NCBI RefSeq assembly: GCF_905404315.1
Contig: NC_066267.1
Span: 7,516,501 to 7,580,500 of the forward strand
Reading direction: 5' to 3'
DNA from: Leptidea sinapis
Taxonomy: Eukaryota > Arthropoda > Insecta > Lepidoptera > Pieridae
DNA: 64,000 nucleotides
Part shown: positions 50,001 through 62,000 of the stretch, piece by piece
Layout of the letters: each line of letters opens with the position of its first letter
Position numbering within the stretch: position 1 is the first letter of the stretch
Made by a program: the position numbers and the translations under genes
Notes under the pieces: generated by a model
The model's database searches: none
What the model saw: the letters and a program-made list of their open reading frames with translations, nothing else
Told to the model about the DNA's origin: nothing

Positions 50001-53000
50001 ATCTACTTTTCATCCCCCTAAATGTTAAGGGTGGTCCACACGAAGATTTTTTTTATTTCTTTTTAATTTTTTTTTAAATTTGTTTGATTATGAGTCAGCA
50101 TTACAAAATACATACAATTTCAAATTTTCAACCATCTAAGATCAACAGTTACTTTTGTATCGCGATTTTAATATCGGCAATACAACGTTTGCTGGGTCAG
50201 CTAGTAAAGATATAAATGAATATATAGCATAATAATCTTAAATAATTATCGACAGTATAATAAAAAGCAATACTGGAACATAGAAGAAATAATAAAAATG
50301 GTTTTGATTTTCGTATACATACCTAACCGCGTTTTATTAAATAAAATACAAAAACTTAACCCTCTGTGTTAGTGAAATTCCCGGCCTGCCGTCGTATCTG
50401 TGAATATTAATATTTTCATATAGAGAAAACTGAATTTGTTCTGAATTTTTTCTTTCCCAGATGATTGAAAAAACCAAAGGTGCAGCCGAACGAACTTCGT
50501 ATAAATTTCGAAGCCAACGTGGCGTCATTCCGGCTGGTATCAATCTGGGCGGATACTGTATGATGAGAATGCCTAAAAATATCATGTGAGTTATTTTATT
50601 TTGGCATCGCACAGTCAGAAATATATCTACCATTACAATAAATTCAGACAGACCGCTAGTTGCAGAAAGCATCCTTAAAGTTAATAATGGTTTCATCTAT
50701 ACTAATATTATAAAGCTGCAGTGTTTGTTTGTTTGTTTGAACGCGCTAATCTCTGGTACTACTGGTCCGATTTGAATGATTCTTTCCGTGTTGGGTAGTC
50801 CATTTATCGAGGAAGGGTATAAGCTATGTTTTTTTTTTTCAAAATTAGGGATCCATAATAAAATTGCTATTTTGTAACACAAGGTGTAAAATCGAAAACC
50901 TATTTTTGCGTGCGCTGCAAAAACTATTGACAATAGAACAAAATGATGTACAGGCTATAATTACTTACTTATTATTACTTATAAAACTATCGCGTGAATT
51001 ATAATTTATAAGGCAAAACAACGTTTGCCGGATCAGCTAGTTAAATATAATACCGTCACTTTCGTTTTCATTTTGACGGTCAAAGATAGCATGTGATTTT
51101 AAAGTAACATTAACTTAAATGATGCTTTCTGCAACCAGCGGAGAGAACAGAAAACTCATTAATTTTGTAGTTAAGTGCTATTAAACTGTGATATATATAA
51201 AGTGTCGTTACAACTTAAACAACGTTTATTACAATAAATATATAAATAACTGACAAGTAAGAATTATTGACAATTGACACATTTCTAAATTACATTGATT
51301 TATTTTATTTCTTTAGAGCATTGGAAACGAGGCCAAACCAAACCAAAATACAATAAACGAATATTTAAATCACATTTAAATAGGCTTATAACTGCAAAAT
51401 CACATTGATATAAAAGCAAAACATAATTAATTAATAATTGATTCGCCCTATATATACCAAGATGGTGATTGATACGCCCTGCCCATTACAATGCAGTGCC
51501 GCTCAGGATTCTTGTAAACCCAATAATTATGAGCGGCACTACACCTGCGCTCGTCACCTTGAGACATAAGATGTTAAGTCTCATTTGCCCAGTAATATCA
51601 TTAGCTACGGCGCCTTCAGACCTATAATGCTTACACATTACTGTTCCACGGCAGAAATAGGCGCCGTTAGCAGGCAGCCGCAGGTACCACACCTGTACAA
51701 AGGAGCCTCCCACTGGTAGATAGATAATGTCAAAGAGGCTAGCACTGAATAAGAAAAATTGGCATACATACATACATATATACATAGCAACATAATATTG
51801 TAGTAGCCGTTAGTACAATATTATGTTTATTTCTATACGCTAGTGCGAGAGAGAACATCTTTAAAGGAGATAGAGTGAATCTTTTGTTACAGTAACCGAG
51901 TTTAACGCCTGGTATTATTGATATTAAACTATCAGCTAACCCACACATTGACAAATCAAAATTCGTCACGCATATAGCGTTGTCAGGTCGTCGTATATTC
52001 TACGTCTATGAATCCTACGGGTTTTCATTCTCAAAGAAAAAACTGTCGAGTGTGAAGTTCGAATATTGAATGTGACAGGTTTAGATACAATAGCTTCATA
52101 AAAATTGGCTCTGCCGAGGGGTTCTGGCAGTTAGGTGAGGCGTTGTGACAATATACCGCTAGTTGCAGGTAGCATGTTTAAAGTTATGGTTTTATTAAAT
52201 ATAATACCGTCACTTTGTTTTTCATTTTAACAGTCAAAGGTAGCATGTGATATAGTGAAATATTAACTTACTTGCAGAAAGTTACCTAGCGGTTTAGATA
52301 GCCACGACACTAATTTCGCGACCTCTCTACAATCGCCACAACTCGCAGTGAGTGTTTTCATAAATGCTGTAACATGAATCACAATTTGATGTTTTCACAA
52401 AACACTTAATGGAATCAGTTTTAGGTGTAAACTTTAGTTTTGATAAGTGATCTTTCAGCGATATCCATAACGCGTAGTAAGCTTTTACAGAAGTTCGCAA
52501 ATCGCAATGTGGATGTTTTCCTCTACTGTCACTAGATGGCGCTCTTTCGACGCCATACAAATCGTAGTTAACTTTAACGCAATCGAATAGGTAAAAAATC
52601 TCGCACTTGGCCCTCAGGATGCATTATCTATGTATATTCGCTCAGCGTTTCCTTTGTTTATTGTTGTATTATATTATACATCTTATCGAATCATCATTAC
52701 TTTAACCAGATTTCAGATTTTGAGTATTCCATAATCATTCTCTATGAATTCGTTTATTCGTAGCTACGTATGTCAAGGAAAGTTCATAGGTGCAAAATAA
52801 TTTGACTTAATAATAATGAAATTGTACTTGTGAAGTAGTTAGTAGGTACACTTAGTTGCTTCAGCAATCAATCAACCTCTCAAGTCGTTAGTGGATCCTT
52901 AGTCACGTAAACTGTTGGACAGCAGCTCAGATATATCACTTGGAAATAATTGACTGCACGTATAGAATGTTAATATATTTATAGATTGATTGGAACTTAG

Positions 53001-56000
53001 TTAACCCTGTGTTAAATTGTACGGGTTGTTTATATTTTGCAATACCAACGGTCTATTTATACATCATTTGCAAAAAAACGGGCGGTTTTTGGGATTTGTA
53101 CTCTCGAAATTGTTGACGAGTACGTCTACCTTGGAGAAACAATCCAATAGGTCCAATTTCGCAAAAAAAGGTCACTCGTCGAATCCAAATCGGATGGGAA
53201 GCGTTCAGGAAGCTCCGTAGAATCTTCTCGTCCCAAATACCTCAGTGTGAAGACGAAGGTTTTCAACCAGTGTGTGTTGCCAGTGATGACTAACAGTACG
53301 CAGACGTGGTTGCTTACTATGGGCCTCATGAGAAAGTTCATGGTCGCTCAGAGGGCGATGGAGAGGGCTATGCTCGGAGTTTCACAGAGGAGATCCGTAG
53401 GATTCCCAAAGTCATTGACATAGCCCAAATGTTTGTGAAACTGAAGCAATAAAATCTTGCACACTGTGTGCTGCTTGGTCCAACTTGACAGTTATATTTT
53501 TTATTTTGATCCGTTACCAATTTTTTTATTTCAAATTTTATTTCTGTATGAATAATTCTATTCGATAATAGTTTGACACAAAGTTTGATAGCTCTGCTGT
53601 GACACTATTTCACTTGTATGAAAGACAACTTTGCCTTTGCCTTGTGTTTCCCGGGGCGTAAAAAGAATAGGGTAGTCCCAGGCCCAAGGGTGTCGTAAGA
53701 GGCGACTACGGGCGTTTTGAAAGTGGGAGAGTCACGCTGCCGTCTTATGACGTCAGCACAATAGGGCCAGACTCGGCCGGGTTACTTACCACACTCGCAC
53801 AGAAAATCGGCGTGAAGTAGCGGCCTAGTGTCGCTATGTTTCGCATAGGTTAGTGTCGAGGACCGGAGGCCATCTCTCCCCCCAACAAATATGAGAGCGG
53901 TCCTTAAAAATATATTACCCAAGGAAAGTACCGGCTCTACTAGAGCCGGAGAATCCCTCCCCGAGCATTCGCGCTCGGGCTGCCCCTCGTATTCTGGGGA
54001 GGGCACAGTACCGCGCATTACACAGGACCAACAGGGCAGCAACACCACGGCACCCCTCTCCATGCTTAATGTGGACCCTTGTAATATCAGGGGAATTCAC
54101 TCCAATTTAAACGCCATCCACAACTACCTTGAGACGACGCAGCCGGCCTTGTGTTTCCTTACGGAGACGCAGATATCTCGACCTAGCGATACGTCATATT
54201 TAACGTACTCCGGGTACAAAATTGAGCATAATTTTTTGCCTCATGCCGGGGTATGTTAGTCTGTTAGGGAGGATATCTGCTGTCGCCGTCTCGGAAATTT
54301 TGAGGGTAGGGACCTGTCTACTCTCTGGCTCCCCGTAGATTTGGGGGACCGCGTCCGGATCTATGCGTGTGTCTACAGGTCCCATAGTGGTAACGCAGAA
54401 ACGGATCACCTCATGGGCTGCGTTCAAGCGGCATTTGATGACGTGCTTGCACAGATCCCCTCCGCTGAAATCGTAGTCTTGGGTGATTTCAACGGCCACA
54501 ATGCCGAATGGCTTGGATCACGTACCACAGACTACGCAGGGCGATCGGTGCATAATTTTGCTTTGGCATATGGTCTGTCCTGTATTTTAAGGTTCACTAT
54601 TTTGGCGATAATGGTTTAAGATAAACATATACATTATATATACGTGTAACTCCAGAATAGCTCGCAGATGGCAGATGGTTATTTCCTACTTGTAAGCTAT
54701 ATTATTGTATAGTTTCATTAAAATCCATTCTGTAGTTTTTGCGTGAAGAAGTAACAAAAATACTCACACACTCACAAACTTTCCCATTAATAATATTAGT
54801 TGGATTATTATATTATCAAAACGTAATATTATGATGATATATTGAATATTTGTAATACTATCTTACAGCTACGTTGATATATTCCTACATATGTGTCAAA
54901 ATGAATATTATTCGCAAAACCCGATAATGTCGGCTGAATATTTACATAGGATAACGTAAACATTGAACCGAGCGAATGATACTCCCGATATTAGATGGAA
55001 AACCAATACGACAGATCATAATACCAAAAGCATTGTGGTGAAATTGCTAACACTGATCATTAAACGTATATTTTAAATTTATTAATTCGTGGGTTCGAGT
55101 ATCATCCATAAATCACTACATAGTTGGTAAAATTTACGAATAACTCAATATCGCACCAATTTCGCGATTTCGATGATTCTTTTTTTATTTGAAAGGATAT
55201 ACTTCAAAGATAGTTTGGTGAGAGTTTGGTTGGGTTCTGATTATGGAATCTATGACAAAGTAACGGACCTCTTCAATCTTAGGAGCAAATTAACGATACT
55301 AGGCCGAACATTATATTATGGTAGGTGACTCATATATCCGGATATATGAGTCACCTACCATGCGATCTGTGGCAGAATTTCTAACTGTCTGTAATCAAAT
55401 TGCAAAGCGCTAACGTTCATTGCTGCATTGAAAAATTTTGTATATCTACACATATTTAGACAAATTGCTAGTTAGTGTACTACAGATTCACTAAATATCA
55501 AAAAAAAAATCAAATTTTACAAAAAAACAATCGACTACAAGAATGCGAGTCCAAAACAATAGATACAATATGCACTAAAAAGTATAAAGGCATAAAGGCA
55601 TTTATTTTAACCGACTTCAAAAAAGGAGGAGGTTCTCAATTCGTCGGTATTTTTTTTTGTTTGTTCCCTCAAAACTTTCGACTGGGTGAACTTATTTTGA
55701 TAATTTTTAATTGAAAGCTAGTGTTTCCCGTGTGGTCCCATTGTAATTTGGTCCAGATCTGACAATGGCATCCATGAGAAAACCATAAAAGTCCTAAAAT
55801 TGCTATACATACGTAAAGCAAAGTGGATGATAAATTTACGAATAACTCAATATCACGCCAACAAATTTCGATGATTCTTTTTGTATTGAAAAGGATATAA
55901 CTACTTCAAAGATAGTTTGGTGAGAGTTTGGTTAGGTTCTTCTTGACAAAGTAACGGAACTCTTCAATTCTTAGGAGCAAATTAACGATACTCGGCCGAA

Positions 56001-59000
56001 TCTTTTTTATGCTATCCGGATATTTAAGTCGTGTACCATAACATAGTTATGGTCAAGTAATTGTCGTAGTCGAATATGATGACCAATGGGACTCCTTCAC
56101 GACTTACAGTAACGGTGCGATCAGTGGCAGAATTTCTAACTGTCTGTAATCAGATTGCAATGCGCTTACGTTCATTGCTGCATTGAAAAATTTTGTGTAC
56201 ACATACATATTTAGACAAATTTTTAGTTAATGAACTTCAAATTCAGTAAAAATCAAAAAATAACAAAAAACAACCGACTTCAAAAACACTATTCCAAAAC
56301 ATTAGATATAATATGCACTAAAAAGTGTTAAAAATAATTGCGTATTTTTATACAATCTAATTAATAAATATAATTCTAGTTACGATTCCTGTTATATCTA
56401 TTATTTTGGCATAGTGTTTTTGAAGTCGGTTGTGTTTTTATTCATTTTTTTTTTTCTCAAAATTGAGTTCTCTTGAATTCTATTTGATGTCATTTCTAAT
56501 ATACTAGATACTACTACCGCTTCGGAAACAAATGGCGCTCTGTGAGAGAAGAAACGGCGTAAGAAACTCTCCCAGGATTCTTTTTATTGCTCTCTTTTCA
56601 ATAAAAATAATTGCGTATTTTTATACAATCTAATTTATTAATCTAATTCTCGTTATGATTACGAGGGCTGCACTGAAAATTTCGGGAATCAAGGAAGTAA
56701 CACATCATTACTATTTAAAAATGTATTTATTGCTTTGTGAAGTATTCTCCGCGAAATTTGACACATTGAAGCAACCATTCCATTCGGAAGTTGGGGTCTG
56801 CAAAATGGCCGTTTTGTAGGCGTCCACAGCTTCTTCAGATGATGAAAATCTCTGACCACGCAATTTATTCTTTATTTTAGGGAAAGTATACAAATCATTA
56901 GGGCTTAGGTCGGGGCTGTATGGCGGATGGTCTAATAACTGTTTGTTTACTTGCTCTAAAAACTTTTTTGTTCTGTGCGCGGTGTGAGAACTCGCATTGT
57001 CGTGATGGAGGATGATGCGGTGGTTGCAGTTCTCTTTACGGAGTTGCGAAACGACCTGTGGCAAACAAATGCTACTATACCATTCTGCATTAACCGTTCT
57101 TTGTCCCTCAAGAGAAATAGTCGCAACATGGCCGGTTTTGGAGACAAACGTGGCCAAAATTTTTATTGCAACACTCCGTGAACGAACAATTTTTTTGGCT
57201 TTAACTTATTTTCGAACACCCAAACTCGTGACTGGTTTTTTGTTTCGGGTTCATACGCGTATATCCAGAATTCATCACCTGATACGATGTTGTATACAGC
57301 ATTTGAGGATCCTGCGCGGAATCTTTCGATAGTTCTGACGCACCAAGTAACGAGCCGCTTTTTGCTCTTCACAGAGTAAATGCGGTATCCATCGGGAAAA
57401 CACTTTTTTACACCTAATTGTTCATGCAGGATTATTTGTATTTGACTCATGCCAATGTCTAAAGTTGCCTGAATTTCGCGGTATGTCACATGTCGATCTT
57501 CCTCAATCAGCTTACGCACAGCATCAACGTTTTCTTTGGTGACTGCAGTTTTTGGACGACCTTGACGGGGATCATCACTGAGCTTGACACGTCCACGTTG
57601 AGATTCAGCAAACCAGCGATAAATTGTGGTTATGGATGGTGCTTCATCACCAAATGCAGAAATCATCCGGTCAACACACTGTTTTTGTGTTAAACCATTT
57701 CGAAAGTCATAATAAATCATCGCTCTAGAATTTTCTCGTGTCAATTCCATTTTCTCAACAACTAAACAAGTTTGAAAAGACCTTGTTACAAGACCGAGAA
57801 TCTTTTTTTAAATAAATAAATGGTATTCTATTTTTAAAACCAATGAGTTTTCAATTAAAAAGATTTTCATATGACAAGAACAGTGGAAATATTCCATTCC
57901 CGATACTTTTAGTGCAGCCTGTTTTGTAAATTTTTGGAGTCGTAATTTTGATAATAAAACTATTTAATTATTTTTGTTAAAGGTTCTTTCATCGTGTTAA
58001 ACTACGTAACGATACCTTTTTCCGTTTAAACTATATTAAAAACGACCTGAAGAATCTGGTGCTGCACGCTCGATTGTCACTCAATGACCTCCATCTCTAC
58101 GGCTCCTACGACAGAACTGTCACCGACTCGGAGCCCTCGAATCTCTTCTACGTGCCAACATTCGGTCAAGCTGAGTAAGTTTTCTCATTTTTCTATATTA
58201 TGAATTTCTTTGATACAGGTACATATTATACGAAAAATTATAATTTTTTGTTAGTTACATTAAATTGAACGGACTTACAAATGAAGTTGGTATAATAAAT
58301 ATCAATATAGTAAAATAAATGACTATATAGATGACAATATATATGACAATAAATGACTATATACTGACAATGATAATTCTGAAGTTTTCTGAACATCAAG
58401 CAGCCTTACAAATAAACGCGGGAAACGTTATACCTACGTCCGAATAAACCAATCTAGTCTATTTGTAAACATTTGGCATATTGTTGGTTGTCATTGTCAG
58501 GTAAATAATTTACTATAAAAAATTTAACCTTTTGTACGACTTTATATCAATGCTGTAACTGTGTTACGCCAAAGACTTGTTAATGTTAATGTTAATGTAT
58601 AACTTATAATTCTATTGGCGATTAATTTTGAAATAAATGAATTTATTTTAATGACAACTAACGGAAGAAGATTTAGGTGCACCTTTATCATTTTACAAAA
58701 CATTTAGAATGTCTGTTCAACAAAAATACTCCATATATACTTGAGGATGTTTAAAAAACTTACAAATCATATAAAGACTCGAAGGAATATACAGTAGTTC
58801 CATTCCATGTAACTTACACATATAGTGAATGAATAAAGGTATTCTTGAACATTGTAAAATGATATTAGGAAATACATTGGGTTAATATTTTTATTACCGT
58901 TGCGATGCGATGACAGGATTGACAAGACGTTACAAACAGACGTTCGTAAGCATGACGAATGCAGAAGCCAACAAAGGTTAGAGAAAGGAACGACCCGCGC

Positions 59001-62000
59001 CATGATCTCGACATAAGTACTTTTGACCTGTACCTTTATGCAGTATATTTTCTCTCTTTCTTGGTTGACACATTTTTTTTTATAATAATATTGTAACAGC
59101 AAACTACTACCATACATCTGCTCTACATGCGCTAACAATTCAGTGTTTTAAAGTGTTAGCGATGAAGAAAAGAAAGATTGATATCTTCTTAAAGATGTTT
59201 ATTTCCTCTGTCTTTAACAGGGTTACAAATTTTTCTCTCGAGATGGTTTGGACATGTCGAGAGAATGAATGAAGAACGATTGACGAAGAAAGTGTATAAG
59301 GCCAGTGTGAATGAAAGTGTTGGAAGGGGTAGACCTAGGCGGACGTTTCAAGACCAAATCAGTGACGTCTTGAAAAAAGGCCAGGTCAAGAGTACCCTAA
59401 ACCGGAGAGCATGTATGAAAGGAATAATGAAAGTGGACGAAGCGAAACAAGTATGTAAGGGTCGTAGCAAGTAGAAACAAGTGGTCTCTGCCTACCCCTA
59501 CGGGAAAGAGGCGTGATTTTATGTATGTATGTATGTACAAATTTACAATTATAGTTTCTTGTGTAGTTCAGGTGTTGTGTGCAAGTAGTTGAAGTAGAAT
59601 AGATTGAATGAAGGTTGTATTTGACAGTTAGATGAAAGACAGAGTAGGTAACAAAGTAATATTTGAGTTATTTGATTAGTTGAGGTGTATGGCTCCATAA
59701 TAATATCATTTAATTTAATACAGTCGACGATATGAAATCTGGCGTTGACATGAAGTATTATTTGAAACATTAATTTATATGACGACCTGGATCTACTACA
59801 ACTACCGGCCTATCGCTATTACCTCCCTGCTCTCGAAAACCATGAAAGGCATAACAAACCGCCAGCTAGAGGGTTGTTGATCAACGACCGACAGTACGGC
59901 TTTCACAATGGTGGGTCGTCGGGGGATCGTATGGTAAGGGCACACATTGACGACCTGTATAGCCGAGTGGTTAGCGATCCTACCTACTAAGCTAGAGGTC
60001 CCGGGTTCGAATCCCGGTAGGTGCAAGCATTTATATGATGAATATGGATGTTTGGTTCCGAGTCATGGATATTTAAATGTATTTATGTATGTTTATATGA
60101 ATTTAAGTATGTTTAAGTAAGTATATTGTATTAAATATATCATTATCTTGTAACCCATAACACAGGCTATATATGCTTAACTTGGGGCAAGATAATATGT
60201 GTAAAAAGTGTGTGTGTCAATATGTACTTGCCTACTTTCATGTACCTACTTATTCATTCAGTACTACAACGTAGTTATTTAAAATACGTCATTTTAGCAA
60301 CATCAACAAAAAACATTTGATAAAACTTCTACCGGAGTCTTTTTTAAAAAGCAAAGCCATATTTTCCGCCGAAATTACACGAAGCTTATTTTTGTCATAA
60401 ACTTTCCCTCGTAGCTTATGATTTATCTCTGTGAGCGAACAAAATAATGATGCAGAACCTATTAGTACATGAAAATCCAAGTACTTACAAGATTGTGCGT
60501 AGCGAGGTCAATAAACTCATTTTTGTGGAAAAATCTGAATGTACATAAATCTTTGAAGATACCGACTCAAGCTCTCGCAGCTAATAATGGCACGTAGTAA
60601 GATAAATTTTATTGAATTGGTAATTATATTTTTATGTTTTCATAATCGAAAATGTCTTAAAATAATCCCTTCCAAATTCAAATAATTTTATTCAAAATAG
60701 GATGTGACCACGGACTAGTAAAAAAATAAGGACTCCGTGTCACCTTACACCTTAAAAAGTGTAAAAACAATGACGTAAAAGTATTTGTGGATATATCGAT
60801 CGATATACACACTAGCATAAAGGTGCTTCACTTGCTAATCTCACGGCACGGAGTCCTTCTTTTTTTACTAGTCCGTGGATGTGACATCACTTATTGAAAG
60901 TCAAAAACTACCACCAATTCCAAAATTATGAGAGTTTCTAGCAAATTCACTTATGTACATGCATTACTTACATTAAGAATATATTGAGAAGCAACAGCCA
61001 ACGCGTTAATTTCTTGAAAATTTTCTCTTAATGATTCATCAGGACCTAGGTCATAAATAGCGCGAATAGCCCTCGTCTGCAGCACAAATATTGGATTAAT
61101 ATCGGCAGCGTTGCCCCAGAGCAATATACCTCATACAATATGGAAATAATTAAAATAAACTAGTCGCCCCGTATCTATGTCAGTTGTCTTATCTTTTTAA
61201 CCGCGTAGGCTGAAGAACTAGGTCTGTTCGCCAATCCTTCAATATTTCTTATTTCCTTAGCTAATATAGCTCTTACTATCATATCAAGAGAGTACCTACG
61301 AGGGACAAAAGGTCATTTTTTCTTAGAAAATATTTAGATACACCATTTAAAGTTTAAACGTCACAATTAACCCCAGCGCAGATCTTTAGGAGTGTCATTG
61401 AATTAGCAGCAGTTGAAATAGGTCAAAGACGGAATGTAAGGGGACGATAAGTGCTGATTGCCGTCGTCAGTTTACAAACTGTACTTTTGTTTCTTGCAAT
61501 GCATGCCTGACGTCACTTAGATGCCCCCAAATCGATAACTAACTAACCCATATCCGACTGTTATCAAATCCCCAGTAGCCAGAAAAAAGTGGGTAGTTGG
61601 CGATTTTTTTATTATTTTATTTTACGAGGTTAAAAATAATGTTGTTCACTCTGCTCTTTGAATGAAATTCAAATTAAAAAAAGAAATACAAAGTTACACG
61701 CATTTAACCTATTGCAGTTCGGGTTTTCTGGCTGTTATTATGCCAATACTGAGATGTGAAGTCACATTTAATTATGGCTAGCCATGGCTATCTCTATCTC
61801 ATCAGAAATATGAAAATCATTAATAATGTCATTAGTGATCAGAAAAATATGAAAGTACATTACATTTCGCTATTGCCTATAAGTTAAATTTTTATTTATT
61901 TAACCCGATGTTTCGTGACTTTTGCAAGATCACGTATTCATGGTTTGGTGGTATTAGTCTGCTGGCATTAATATTACTTGTGTTAATTTCGCAGAATTCT

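Noticed and set aside
59951..60025. A functional tRNA gene
   Set aside because: A and B boxes are good, but the acceptor stem pairs poorly and the sequence continues into a tail shared with another locus, so it is a SINE head.
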